Below are positions 11,768 through 24,049 of a stretch of 64,000 nucleotides of DNA, piece after piece. The notes beneath the pieces were generated by a model that was not told the DNA's origin, made no database searches, and saw only the letters and a program-made list of their open reading frames with translations. The first letter of the stretch is position 1, and each line of letters starts with the position of its first letter. The stretch spans positions 69,790,181 through 69,854,180 of the forward strand of contig NC_058340.1 of assembly GCF_905475395.1 (NCBI RefSeq). The letters run 5' to 3'. This DNA comes from Chrysoperla carnea. Taxonomy: Eukaryota; Arthropoda; Insecta; Neuroptera; Chrysopidae. The position numbers and the translations under genes are program-made.

Positions 11768-11839
11768 TGCCGTGACCAGGATTCGAACCTGGGTTACTAC
11801 GGCCACAACGTAGGGTCCTAACCACTAGACGATCACGGC
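11768..11839 (-). tRNA. tRNA-His (GTG), minus-strand copy 2
   Basis: Identical in sequence to the copy at 11591-11662 and 177 bp from it (start to start). The spacer is also repeated: TATTGGAAGTGATGG followed by an AT-rich block and AACCAAGCAAAA. The repeating unit is therefore gene plus spacer. Confidence 0.95.
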
Positions 11840-11933
11840 TATTGGAAGTGATGGTAAAATATATTTATCTGAAGATTGTTCTGTTAAAAATAACCAAGCA
11901 AAACAAACTTCAACTGTATCAATGTTTGCACAA

Positions 11934-12005
11934 TGCCGTGACCAGGATTCGAACCTGGGTTACTACGGCCACAACGTAGGGTCCTAACCACTAGACGATC
12001 ACGGC
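11934..12005 (-). tRNA. tRNA-His (GTG), minus-strand copy 3
   Basis: Identical cloverleaf, 166 bp beyond copy 2. It is the outermost member of this group; the flank beyond 12006 no longer matches the repeat spacer. Confidence 0.95.
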
Positions 12006-12235
12006 TAATAGAAGAGTTATAAAAATAGTTCGTATTACATTTTTTTATGTTTCAAACAAACATTCACTGAAGCGTGTTGTTTCTTGTTTATTAATTTCCT
12101 TATTGTATAAAAACCTGTAAAATAATTCAACAGATTTGTTGATCGTTGTAACTTTCGAACTAGAATAATTAATTCCTATTTATTTTATTATTAAAATAAA
12201 ATTAATTTTAAATTTTATTCCATTTTGTTTTGTAG

Positions 12236-12301
12236 TCCGATAATAAAGGAGGTACCAATGTCAGTGGGACAAAAAACGTAAAAATGAGTTGTGTTCTCTA
12301 A
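12236..12301 (+). CDS. possible short terminal coding exon
   Basis: A T-rich tract ending TTTTGTAG (acceptor at 12234-12235) is followed by 21 codons and a TAA. They read SDNKGGTNVSGTKNV, then K-M-S-C-V-L at the C terminus. It starts in phase 0, compatible with the donor of the exon at 971-1053. AATAAA motifs occur downstream, for example at 12737. The composition looks coding and the cysteine near the end is notable, but the exon is short and no gene is recognised. Confidence 0.3.
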   Translation, partial: SDNKGGTNVSGTKNVKMSCVL

Positions 12302-14451
12302 GTGATCGATAAAAAAATCTAAAATAGAATGTTTAAAGCTTGGCTTAAAGTTTTATACGATTGTGTAATTGAGAGTCTTCTTAGATATGTTTGAAATACG
12401 AGTTAAGGGTTCCGTAACCGAATTTTTTTTTGTAAATTTCACTTGTTGCAGGAATCTTAACGATTCGTATAAATATTATTGTTTTACGGTGAAGCAATTA
12501 AATCAGGCATGGACAAATGTGACTCAGAGAAGTCCCTCACACTTCTGTAACTAAATAATGAGCAATACAGCAACAACCTAACCAGAGACAACCGATAATA
12601 CGAGTAAGATAGAGAGACAACATTTTTTTTTCTACCAATCTCTTTACCATTAGAGTAACTTAGATTGGTAGAAGAGTCGTATACCCGTCTCGCTTCCTTC
12701 TCTATGAGCAATGCGGACTTGGATAAAGAGACACACAATAAAGTTTATGGCATACAATATAGTTAAAATAATGCTGACTTTGACTTAAAATAACTCGCCC
12801 ATGCCTGTATTAAATATATACAAATTTTTCTTAAATTTTAATAATTTATCTGGATTATAAACGGTTACAGACTAAGTTTTTTACGAGGTGAATAAAATTT
12901 TTAGTAAAAAATAATTATAAAGCTTCTCTTAAAAAGAAGAATATATATCAAGTAATAAATTCAAACCATATTTTCTACTATAATAAAGTTACAGGTGGCT
13001 GCCATATTCAATCTTATTACTTTTTTATATTATTACTATATTATCTGTAAAATTGAACAATATATCCGAACTATACGAACAGGGTGGAGCAGAAATCAGT
13101 ATGATTTTGAAAACGCAGTAAAAATAAACCCCATCAATATTTTCTAACTGTTTATCTTCTTAAAATTACATAACATAGTATTTAAGGAGATATGCAAGGA
13201 TTGAATAACACTAGGACTTTCAATAAAACCTTATAAATACTTTTTTTGATTAATAAAGTTTCCAAAAATCACAAAAAATTCCTAGGTCATCGGGCATTTT
13301 ATTGTTATTTAATCATTAAAAGTTGGCTGAAAAAATGATGAATCATATAGGTTATCCTTTTCAATTGGATATTTCTATATCAAAAAATCTAGAGAGAGTG
13401 ATTAAAAACTATCTAAAATATTTAGGCAATCTTGTAGTTTATAATAATACCATAAAAATATAAAGTTGTCGATAATAACAAAATTTTAATTTAAGTATGA
13501 GTTCATCCAAAATCCATTATTTGATGAACAGAGACGACTATAGCTAGAGTATTGATGACTGAAGAGCGATATCTATATTATCAAATTTATATGCCTCACT
13601 TGCACACAATATATTATATATTTTTGTAGCTGCATGGTATTGTAAATCTTTAGTTTTAACTACAATCAGATGTATGCTTAGGAATATAATTTTTGTAGGT
13701 GGGTTTTGAATTTGTTCATCATACACAGTTGAAAGATTTCAACTTGTCAGAGTCGCTTTTTCAGAACGCTTTCACGATTTCTCAGCCTAAGCGCAATATT
13801 AGTGTGTCCACCGTTCCCCCTTTGATTGAATTAATAAAAGGAAAAACGTACAATTTATTTAATTAACTATATTGATTTGAAAATGATAAAAAGATAATTT
13901 GAAAAAATTGATGTGCTTTCTTTTAAGAACGTTTTCAAAATCACACATTTCTCTACGGCATCCTCTACGGAACTTAGTCGAAATGAAATACTATATAAAC
14001 TGATAAAATAGTATAATAAAGTATTACTATAGATTGTTAGTTCGAATTGGTATGCATGTACGAATAACAAAACTAATCCAATTCCATAGTAATTTTCTAA
14101 GGAAATTAGTATCTGATGACGTTTTGTTGTCGATTCGATGTTCGTAAACCAGTTTAGAATTTCTTATTGTCATAATATTATTATATATCTTTTGTTATAA
14201 AAAGTACCAAGTAAAATTTCAATTTTAATTTATAATGTATATGAAAAGTGTTCCGTAATGATCGCATTTGAAAAATTAAGTGATGTAGAAAAACAAGATT
14301 CTAGGTGGGCAAACATTTGGAAAATAAATATTTTCTTAAAATTAAAAACAATAAATTATAAAAGATTAATCGTTTAACGGCACTCGACAGCGTCAAATTT
14401 AACTTTTTTGGGTTCTAGGTTTTTATAGCAAATGGTGCCCTAATCTTTCAT
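12302..14451. other. AT-rich intergenic DNA with one hairpin
   Basis: No gene is recognised. A perfect 10-bp stem, CTACCAATCT at 12632-12641 pairing with AGATTGGTAG at 12662-12671, has a 20-nt loop. It lies in a less AT-rich segment (about 12580-12740) that is probably an old short retroposon or MITE. Confidence 0.5.
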
Positions 14452-14669
14452 TATACCATGTATATATGTAATATATATCAAGGTATATTAAGTTTAGTCC
14501 CAAGTTTGTACCTAATTAGTCTGACCGTCTGTCCGTCTGTCCGTATGTGTACACAATAACTCAAAAACCAAAAAAGGTATTATGAGCAACATAGGTCAAT
14601 GGGGTCTTGGGTCCATAAAAAAATAAACAACTTTTGTTTGAAACATTTTTTCGTAAACATCACTGTTTA

Positions 14670-14770
14670 CCTGTGAGGCGTTATGTATGTATGACATGTA
14701 TGTATTAGGCGTTATGTATGTGTGACATGTATGTGTGACATGTATGTGTGACATGTATGTATGTGTAATG
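14670..14770. repeat. minisatellite, TGTATGTGTGACA-type units
   Basis: Short tandem units built on GACATGTATGTGT lie just inside the left terminal repeat of the surrounding element. It is an expansion of low-complexity sequence. Confidence 0.6.
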
Positions 14771-15529
14771 TGACAGAGTAATTAACTCAGTCAATTGCTT
14801 ATTTTCACTTGTTTGATATTGATTTTTAATTTGAAGTAAAATAATTACAATTTTTATTTAAGATATATACTTTTTAGTCTGAAATACTGTTTTCTTCACT
14901 GTTTAAAAGCGATTTTTCTGATAATATCATCAAATCATTACTGATTAGTATCGTGGTATTTTTTTCATAACATATAATTTTTTATCCTAAATTTAGTAAC
15001 CGATGCTCCACGTTAAGGCCCTACGCCAGTGTTTAATGTGTCTTATTATAATTCGATCATATTAATATCCATTATTACTTTTACTATACTTGAAATTTAA
15101 AATGAAATTTTATTTGGTACACTAATTATTTCTTATAATAAGCAGTTAAATCATATTCAGGGTATCCCAGTCCAAACCACCCAGAAACTATGAATTCTAG
15201 AACAAAATGTCCTTTTGTGCTTTCGAATTTGACGAAATATACTTACTACAAAAATAAAATTTATCTATGTTTTTAATCGAGTGTTAGCAAAATGCGAGTG
15301 CTTTGTTACATTATTGAATACGTATGGAATTTTCTAAATTTTCGGATGTGGTGATGGTAATCGGAGACACCATGTATATATATTGTTACATTTGTTCTTA
15401 TTAGATTTATTTATTATATAAAATTAAAAATTTTAATTAAATGTAGCTTGAAAACAATTCAACTTTAAATTCATCAAAAAATATGTTTGATTATCATATT
15501 TTATATTTTATTGTTTTATATTAATAATA

Positions 15530-15590
15530 GCAGATACCCGCCCGCTTGGCTGGGCAATTTCTCCTTTAAAAGCAAAGATTATCACGTTAT
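15530..15590 (-). mobile_element. old Helitron 3' end fragment
   Basis: On the minus strand TTGCCCAGCCAAGCGGGCGG, then GTATCTGC, matches the hairpin and 3' end of the Helitron at 61-347 (ACCCAGCGAAGCGGGTGGG, then TATC). The terminal CTAG is no longer intact and the 5' end is not identifiable. Confidence 0.4.
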
Positions 15591-17514
15591 AGCTCTCACT
15601 TATTCTCCCTTTTGTTTACAATTTTATGGATTTTAATACTTTGGTTGGGAACTTTTTTGACAATGAAGTTTTGCCCATGATACTCGTTGACATTGTAAAC
15701 TTTCTATAGGTCCAATCATTAAATTACCCAGATTTTTATACTTTTTGGATCAAAATTACCCCATCCACTAAGTTTCATCAAATTCCAAAACAAATATTCT
15801 TTTGCGTTTTTCTCGATTTTTTCAAAGGGGTACCTCTTAAAAAAATTGCAAAAAATCGAAAAATTTTATTTATCTCTAATTTCGATAAAACTCAGTATAT
15901 AAGGTAATTTTGACACAAAAAATATAAAAATCGGGTACATTTGATGACTGGTTGAAGAGTTTTTGAGATACCGACTAAAATCGATCCGAATATTGCGATA
16001 TCTCAGAAACTCTGCATCCAATCATTAAATTAATCCGATTTTTATACTTTTTGGATCAAAATTACCCCATTCACTGAGTTTCATCAAATTCCAAAACAAA
16101 TATTTGTTTGCGATTTTTTCGATTTTTCCAATTTCGATAAAACGCAGAATATAAGGTACTCAGTATATGAGGATCAACTTTCTAATTAAAGTGTTATTCT
16201 ATTCTTACCGTTTAGAATCTAAATTAGCTATTAATTAGACACCCGATGAACGAGATCCAATTTGATATCAGAACCTTATGTGTCCACCAAATTCTACAAC
16301 TTTTGTTCAAGTTATTTTTTGATTGGTTAACTACAAAACGAGATATTTAGGTGTATAGATACAATATGCCATGTACGGGTTCCGAAAATCCTTTTGAACA
16401 AATTTAAAACCAACAACATAACGATCAGAAACTCTTCGTTTCAGAATTGAAGTAACTAAATGTCTAATTTTCCTGGACTACAGATAAAAAACAATTTATA
16501 ATGTCTGACCAAAAATTGTAACAGAAATTCCACAAGATTTGAGTGTTTGTATCTGACATAACAGATATTAAAAATTGTTATATAGAGAAATTGTTATAAA
16601 GTGCAAAAATTCATGAAGCATAAAATATATATTAAACACTATCTTCTTTACGTAAACCAAAGTCTACCCATAATATTCTTATATACCCTACATGTATACC
16701 AAAAATGTTACTAAGCCCTTTCGGGTCTTATACAATAAAAGATGCAAAGGAGATATATTATACCTGAGCCAAGACTACCAAATTTTGATCGTAAGTTCGA
16801 TCGCTGGAATAAGTACTCAGTAAAACACTTCCTCGGCGCTTAATTGAATATTCGCAAATAAATACATGGAATTTTATCTAACCAAAAAGCATAAAAACTC
16901 GCACACCCGTGTTAGCTTGACTTCGTTAACCCGTAGATCAGTGAATGAACGCAATCACTGGGTAAACCATGTATAGACAGTGTTGATTGTACAATGTTTT
17001 TTTTACGTCATGTAAGTAAAGAAAGGCCACTCTTACACACAAAGTAATAAGAGTATCTTTTGTTCTCACTTCCTAAGTGGACATAGTATATGCAATAACA
17101 AACAAACACATACATAATATATATAACTTATCAATTTAAAATATATACAATACCTGTATACATACTTTATAATATTTCTAACTTACTTTGCGCCCTGGTA
17201 GTTAACAGTGTTGTTTACGAACAAATGTTTCAAACAAAAGTTGAAACAAGTTTTTATAAGGAACTTTTTTTACATTTAAATTGACCTATGTTGCTCATTT
17301 TCGAACTCGGCCTTACTTTTTACGTCCCTCTTTACGTCATCGTGTTGACACGACAGACAGGCGGATGGACGGACAGACCGGCAACCGGAAATACATTAAT
17401 TTGGTGATTTTATGAACACTTATACCAAAATTTTGTTCGTAGCATCAATATTGTCCTACAAACTTGGAGACTAAACTTAGTATACCTTGATATAAATCAT
17501 ATATACATGGTATA

Positions 17515-18564
17515 AAAATTTAGATACTATTCTGTTGTCTACGCCAAATTATCTTAGTGTGAGACTCGCGTTAAACTCTCGATAGCGTCAGCATATCCTT
17601 ACCGAATATTTTTAGTATAATGAGTAAAATTTTTAGTATTCCTGTACTTGGTGTTCTTTTTCATGTGCTTTAGCATACTAGACTTACAGTTTGCAAATGC
17701 AACATGGCATGATAGTGTTACATGCATTTTTCTTCCACCAAACTCCATAGCTTGAATTATGGCTACAAGTATGGTTGCCAATTTTTTAAATTTTCTTATA
17801 TAAACGTCTACATTTTAAAATGTGTGCCAAATAAAATAACTCTTCATGAAAAATTTAACGATTAGATGAATGTTTTCGTAATAACTCCGTAATCAAAATA
17901 AAAGCGTTGCGTACAGAATTTTAAATGTTAGGTGATTTTTTTGAAACTACTCCCTAAATCGTTAAGTAAACCCGTTTTTTTTTTTTTTTTAATATAAATT
18001 TTTCAAATTCTTAAGAATTGGTCCAGAAAAAACAAAAATGGGGTTCTTTTCCAGATATCGAAAAATTTTATTCTTATTTTTCGTCTACATTCATGAAGTT
18101 ATTCATCATCAGAAAGTTAAAAATAAGGTACAAATAATTTCAACCCCAAATCTAAAGTAGGCTTAGTGCATGTGCTACCTTAAAGAGGCAGTGAATTCGT
18201 AAATTTTACATGATTCCACACATTAGTTGGTGACTTGGTGCACATATAATGACGTTTCCTTCTTCAAAATGATAAAAATCCAAATAGTACCCAGTCATAC
18301 AGAAAGAACAGAAAGAAGAGAGTGTCGTACCTTGGAACAAAATTAATATGTATAACTACATTTGTATACCATATACAGGGCGTTCTGTTATTGACTGCAG
18401 ATCGTTATCCTGCAAAATAAGGTCATAAAGACGAAGGAAAAAGTTATTTTCCACTTTTGGATATGAGGCCTACTTTGCGAGATAATTAACAAAGTAAATT
18501 AACATATCTTTAGCGAATCACAGTTCAATAACATTTTTAATGAAACCAATAAAACACTACTTAA
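17515..18564. other. intergenic DNA
   Basis: No gene is seen. TATACAGGGCGTTCTG near 18370 resembles one end of a mariner-like MITE, without a partner end. Confidence 0.4.
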
Positions 18565-19118
18565 GGTAGTACCTACACGAAAGTGATATTCCAAGAATTT
18601 CTCAAAACTCAGAATATAAAATATTTAATTCATAATACACTTGCTGTTAAAATTAGAAGATGATTTACCATGCCATACATGAGATATTAGCAATTAAAAG
18701 TGACGCAATTTGTACGTGTACATGGGAGAAGTGTATAAAAATACACAAATTTACAAATATTATATTTATTTACCAATGAATGACGTCCACCATCTCTATG
18801 AAAAACTAATATAATGTAGAATACTATATTTAGAAAATATATAAATAAAAATAAAAATTATTTACCATATAGTTTCGATAAAAAACTTAAATAAATAACT
18901 CGTTTTAGCGATGATTTTTGTGGAAAAGATATGAAGACTAATGTTAAAGGCATATGTCATAGTGTGTGTGTTTATATGTATACTAGAAACAGTAGTGAGG
19001 AACTACAGTCTTGTGAAAATAATATATGGTATATGTATAATAGTCATAGCACAGTTAATGCACTGAATGATAGTATTAGTCCAAAACTTTTTGACTGGAC
19101 GGTCGCGGAGGAACTACC
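18565..19118. mobile_element. TTAA-flanked piggyBac-like MITE
   Basis: TTAA at 18561-18564 and 19119-19122 flanks a 554-bp element. Its ends GGTAGTACC and GGTAGTTCC (right end read on the minus strand) form an inverted terminal repeat. TTAA target duplication is diagnostic of piggyBac-type insertion. Interior open frames show no transposase residues. Right-end bases around GGTCGCGGAGGAAC are far more GC-rich than the interior. Confidence 0.6.
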
Positions 19119-19122
19119 TTAA

Positions 19123-20638
19123 AGAGAGGATGTGTTTTATTATAGAGGAAGGCGTCTCTACATGCAAAATTATTACAAAAAAACTCTATTTGGCTACTTT
19201 TGTTATTATAAAAACTAAACCATTAAAATCTACACTACGTTTCTTGGTAAATTAAGTGTTGTTTGGTAAGTAAAATTTGTCTTTTTGAAGAAACTGAAGA
19301 ATAATCTAAGGTACAATACTTTACCATAGTACAAACTTTGTAAACATATTATAATAAAGTCAGATGAAGAGACTTAAGTATACAATGTATTATTAAACAG
19401 TGATAGCAGAACGATAAAATGTACTTTAAATTCAAATAGTACCTATAATTTTGATTCCAATTTACAGAGTGTACGCGAAAATGAATGACAAATTTTAAAT
19501 TCGGTCCTCAGATAACCGGATAATTTTTAATCAGGGTAGTTTTTTCTTGTATCCTATAAAAACTATAAATTTTATCCATCCAAAATAATACCCCTCGCTG
19601 GTCCGCCGGCTGACGAGGTTTTTGGCACACCATAAAGGCAAAATTCATTGAAATCTTGCCTATAAATAAATATATCTTAAATTTCTAAAACTATTAGCTC
19701 TTAAACTACCTTTATTTTCTTATTGCCAACACTTTACTGTACAAATGCTGTAAAAATTAAATCTTGCGTTAATTTTGGGATTAACTTTGGAATAAATCCT
19801 TTATTTATAGATTATAATTTCTCTTGTTACCTTGTGATTAATGTATCTGTTCCAAAAATATATATTTCTGTCGCAAGTCAAAATTTGCGTAAAATTTTCC
19901 CAGTGATTTTGTATATATAGAATTCGATCTACTTTATATTACCTGTTTTATGATTGTAGCAAATAACTATAAATACCTAGAAAGGATATCTACTCATGGA
20001 AAAATGGCTTACGTGGACGCCACACAACGTCCATATTCAACATTAAAAGTATTAGAAAATTGATAAGTTCGATCATAGGTACTTTTGTTTTTTTTCCATA
20101 GGTTTCATTGAAGGAAGAATTTAATTTCGACAATACAACCACGTTGTTTCAATGTTATAAGAAAAAAGAATCTTAGAAAAGAGGCCTGGTTTGAATAATC
20201 GGCACTTTAAATTCAATTATAGTACTTACGACAGTAACTTTCTTGAGTTAGCATAGAAAGCTCTGAGTTATCTCGTCCTCTTTCGAATTTCGAGGTAGAA
20301 CCACTGTATTATAATAATAATAATAATAATTTGTATGTATATAGTCCTTATCATCATGTTTCATAGCATGAATTAGTTCTGAATTGTTGAAATGAGTGGT
20401 TCGTTAAGTGTTCAAGTTATAATATGTTAACGGAGGGATGGAGGGTTGTTACCATTAATTATTGTTATTACTTATAAACAGAGTGGTGTACAATAAAGTT
20501 ACATTTCATATATTACCAATGGCATCGATTATATCATTTTCGAGTTTTTCGATCTCTAAACATACGACCGAGCTACGTTCATTGTTTTAAACATTACGTC
20601 ATACATGGAGTTTGACTTACTTGACTCAATTATTTCCC
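19123..20638. other. intergenic DNA
   Basis: No gene is recognised. An (AAT)n microsatellite lies at about 20310-20332. A GC-rich word near 19597 (CCCTCGCTGGTCCGCCGGC) may be another decayed Helitron 3' end, but it is too short to call. Confidence 0.45.
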
Positions 20639-20770
20639 TTATCTCCTGTGGGAGTATAGAGCATCAAGAAAAGCTCTTCACCCGTCCTAGTCTCCAGCAA
20701 GCGTCTTCAGCTCGCCTCAAGTGTTGTTCCCTTCCTTTGCTACTCTCTCAATTGTCGTTTTCCATGTTCC
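20639..20770 (-). pseudogene. LINE reverse-transcriptase C-terminal tail
   Basis: On the minus strand the codons give GTWKTTIERVAKEGNNT, then GELKTLAGD, then RAFLDALYSHRR before a final stop. This is the pattern TWxxTxExxxKE...W.EL..LA.DR..WR.F..ALCS.R known from the last 40 residues of many insect LINE reverse-transcriptase proteins. Three positions where the family has tryptophan or arginine are stop codons here (TGA, TAG, TGA), so the fragment is dead. No RT core is present next to it. Confidence 0.6.
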
Positions 20771-21027
20771 TCAGGTCTATAAAGAGAACTGATATAATCC
20801 TAATGTTTCATACGTTATATATGGCCTTATTTTCGAACCACTCTGTACTATATTACAAAACAACTTTTGTTTCAAAATGAAAGTGATTTATTTGTACCTA
20901 TCTGTTACGGTAAATTAATAAATTGGTTAGTGTTATTAATTATCAGTAGATCCAGAAATAAGTTGGAAATTAGGATGCATTTCCCAAATTCAATTTCCTA
21001 GACTAGGAAAATAATTGCATTATTGCA
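20771..21027. other. unduplicated left flank of the segmental duplication
   Basis: The sequence ends in a T-run at 21028, where homology between the two copies begins. No feature is seen in it. Confidence 0.5.
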
Positions 21028-22380
21028 TTTAATGTTTTTTTTCAATGACACACTTCTTATGGGTTCACCAAGATAAAAGACACCTTAAGATATCTTTACA
21101 CATTAACCGTAACATATACTCAGTAATAACGAACTTAGCCATATAACTTCTTTAGATATACATACACAAAGATCGATTATACAAACTTATGTTGAAATTA
21201 CATATTATTATTATTCAAAATTTAACTAACCAAACGATAAATGTACGACCGTAAATAAGTCACCCATCGACGATTTCTTAACAAACCAGCTACCCACACC
21301 GTTTTCAAAACAAATAAAACAAATTAACCAAAACAGTTTAACTTAAAAGTAAGTTTTCTTCTTGTCTACCCCGTTCTATCCAAATTTGTAATAACGAACT
21401 TAAAATAATGGATGAATTATACAGAGTCCACGAAGAAGAAGCTACATTAAAGAAGCGACATTCCCTTAAATTCAAGATTTATTTCTGTTTGTATGTACTC
21501 AATGCAAAAAATCGTACATTTGTGCAATGTGTGTTGCCTAAAACGGTTAAATTTCGATAAAAAGTTTTAATTTACTCGATTTAATATAAGTAATCGTTTA
21601 TAGGCAATACAACTTACATTGGTGTATGAATTTTGTAGAGAAAATCAGTTTGATGTCGTGTCAACTTGAGAGTCGTCTTTTTCGGTCACGGGTTATTTTT
21701 TATTCAGTACTTCAGTGTCAGTCTGAAAAGAATAAACTTGTGAATTGACAGTACTGATGCCAAAAGAACGCTGGATCAACGTGGTTAATTTTTTCGGTTT
21801 CAAAAACGGTATAAAATCTCAAAATAGATAGGTAGTACACCGTTTACATGACTCCCTGTACATATATCTCTCATCAACACTAATTGTCCTTTGTCATACG
21901 CATTTATAACACGCAGAAGATAAATTAAATCGAATTTATGTAAATTTTATATTTTAAGGGAAAGTGGCCAAGTCGAACACTTTTGTAATTACCAATAGGT
22001 ATTGGAAGTGTGCTTTTGACAAAGGAAACAGAAAAAAAGTAATTTTCATTATGGGTTTTTTTTTATTAAAGGAGTTGCGTCAAAAGGGATGGCACTGAAT
22101 TTTTCCCGACGGAAATGTAAAGTAAAATGTGTGTCGTCTACAATTCATTCCATCGACTTTTGTTCGAAAGATTTCTTAGATTATACTAATTTTGACTTAC
22201 GCAGCCGGGAAACGAAATTAAAACAAAAATATTAATAATATTAATTATTTATTTATTTTGAAATTAAATCAATTGGTAAAAACAATATTTTTATGTAAGT
22301 ATTCTTTATTAATTCAATTATTCAATGTTGGTGTTTCTCGTATGCTTCAGGAAGGTCAAAATATGCTGGACCCTTTTAAC

Positions 22381-22386
22381 TTTATT
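22381..22386 (-). terminator. candidate polyadenylation signal, copy 1 gene
   Basis: AATAAA on the minus strand, about 245 nt past the stop codon of the copy 1 gene and conserved at the matching place in copy 2 (26868-26873). It is an inferred signal only. Confidence 0.4.
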
Positions 22387-22628
22387 AACCCTGTTTTATT
22401 TTCTTTAGTTTTTTTTAAATCTGCATAGCTTGAAAATTGTAAAATTTCCGTATAAATTAAACAGAAATATTGAAGCATTTATGAAATGAAAATTCAAAAA
22501 CATTGATGCATTTATCAAACTAACAAAATATTTTAATTAAAATTGAAAATTTAAAGAAAAATAGTTCCTTGAATTTTAGACAGTCTGTATCTTAATTATT
22601 ATCCTATCTAGGCACAAATTTTTAGCAC

Positions 22629-23477
22629 TTAATCTACGTCGTGAACATTGCTTTTCATAGTGGAATCATTTTTTGTTGCTGTCTCCGCCAAAGGTTTTGG
22701 TATCCATTTAATTTCCATCAAGACTTCAAATGATTGACGATTAAACACACAGTTTCTTCTATTAAAAAGGTCCATAGCTTTTGTACCTGGATTAGTCAAT
22801 GCCTCTCTCCACTCACTATTATTGTTGTTAACTTGAATATATTTTCCAATTGATGGAAAACGCTTATTTTCTGAAAATGGTGCACGAAATGGCAAATTTT
22901 TTTCACTCATTGCTGGCATAGTGAAATCGGGTACCGAAATTACTTTACCACATGTTCTTTCATTCAAAATTTTTGCAAACATTTTATCCGAGAACCATAT
23001 TTGTCTTTCATATAAGAACATCGTACCTTCGTACGGGGTATAATAACCATTTTCTTCAGCTGTGTCTTGGTTATTTGAATCCTTTTTCCACAGAATTTCA
23101 TGCATTTTTTCAAATGATAGTCGATCAATCATTTGAACATATTGAAATGTAGACGTCATACTTCTTGCTACGTCTAAATTATTTTGCTTCCGGTTCGGTT
23201 TATCAATAAATTGAATTTGAGAAAAAAGTGCATACAATTGAGAAAACACACAAATTCTAATATATTTCCCAACCTCTGGAAAACGTTTGTTTTTGTTAAA
23301 TGGAGCACGAAATGGTAAATTAATTTCTTCTTCCGGTAACTGCTTCACATTGGGTATACTTGCTAAATTATCCAACATTATATCATCAATTATTTTTGCT
23401 AACATCCTATCTGATAACCACATTTGGCTTTCATGTACAATCACCAGGCCTTCATAATTAGTGTAGTAACCTTCCAT
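22629..23477 (-). CDS. unrecognised two-repeat protein, copy 1 (282 residues)
   Basis: I recognise no family. Two internal repeats of about 130 residues fill the protein. Repeat 1 (1-131) and repeat 2 (140-262) share GYYTxYEG, ExQxWxSDxMxAKI, NLPFRAPFxxNKRFPxxGKY and a closing aromatic/hydrophobic helix. The tail (263-282) is polar. There is no signal peptide, membrane segment or zinc-finger pattern. The start is the ATG at 23477. The frame stays open upstream, but a strong acceptor (TTTTATTGTCAG, exon from 23509) precedes it, and the matching stretch of copy 2 differs in length by one base before the ATG, as expected of a 5' leader. An untranslated first exon ends at 23932. The protein differs from copy 2 at about 32 positions, concentrated at 73-113 and 204-242, at the same place in each repeat, while flanking DNA is nearly identical. 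A secreted form would need an unseen upstream coding exon. Confidence 0.8.
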   Translation of the reverse strand: MEGYYTNYEGLVIVHESQMWLSDRMLAKIIDDIMLDNLASIPNVKQLPEEEINLPFRAPFNKNKRFPEVGKYIRICVFSQLYALFSQIQFIDKPNRKQNNLDVARSMTSTFQYVQMIDRLSFEKMHEILWKKDSNNQDTAEENGYYTPYEGTMFLYERQIWFSDKMFAKILNERTCGKVISVPDFTMPAMSEKNLPFRAPFSENKRFPSIGKYIQVNNNNSEWREALTNPGTKAMDLFNRRNCVFNRQSFEVLMEIKWIPKPLAETATKNDSTMKSNVHDVD

Positions 23478-23931
23478 TATAGGAATTGTAGAAAATTCCT
23501 GAAGAGTTCCTGACAATAAAAATAAAAATCCGTTAAATTACGTCAAAGAAATACCTTCTGCCGACATAATTTCAAAAGCCCTAGCTCCAACCAATTTCCT
23601 AAATTTTAGAATTCCCGAATTTGTGTTAAAAAAAGCATCTTTTATGGCATTTGAAAGCTCAAAAGAAGAAAAAGTAATTGATTAATTATGTTGAAATTTT
23701 ATTAACCCTAATACCAGTTACAGATCGTTTTGGATGATCCTTAAAGTAGGTAAAAATTATATTAATCAAAAATACTTTTAAAAAGAGCTTTTTAAGTTAT
23801 AACGGCACATTAATCCGTGTTTAATTAGGGAAACGGATAATTTAAGTGGAGAAAGATAGTTAATGAAATTTTCTACTGATATGGCTTATCAAAAACTTGA
23901 CAAAACACAAAATTTAATTATATTCACTTAC

Positions 23932-24049
23932 CTGAATAGTTATTTATTGATTATATTTTTGATTATAAAATCTATGTTTATTAGGCATTAATTTTAACGC
24001 ACAAATTATAATTATTTTAACACACAAATTATAAATTATATTTGCAACT
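23932..24049 (-). promoter_or_regulatory. untranslated first exon and candidate initiator, copy 1 gene
   Basis: On the minus strand TTCAGTTG at about 24049 fits the insect initiator TCAGTY. The exon runs to a consensus donor CAG|GTAAGTG at 23932/23931. The intron, 23931-23510 (422 nt), ends TTGTCAG. The only ATG in this exon opens a 14-codon frame. Donor and acceptor are both conserved in copy 2. The transcription start is inferred from the motif. Confidence 0.5.

Larger units (their letters stand above)
14452..17514. mobile_element. 3.06 kb element with long terminal inverted repeats
   Basis: The ends TATACCATGTATATATG and its complement mark inverted repeats that stay alignable for about 220-300 bp. 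Shared inner landmarks include TCAAGGTATA, AAGTTTAGTC, a GTCTGTCCGTC-type run, GAGCAACATAGGTCAAT and CAACTTTTGTTTGAAACAT. No transposase is visible inside. The interior holds an old Helitron end near 15530 and a degenerate 304-bp tandem pair (15713 and 16017). A solo right end of the same family lies at 31330-31662. Confidence 0.6.

Noticed and set aside
11591-12005. Regular spacing of identical 72-bp sequences, CRISPR-like at first sight
   Set aside because: Each repeat folds as tRNA-His, and the spacers are themselves repeated, so this is a tRNA gene array.
23478-23516. TTG start giving a 295-residue form of the copy 1 protein
   Set aside because: A splice acceptor lies inside this stretch, and copy 2 differs by one base there, so translation most likely begins at the ATG at 23477.
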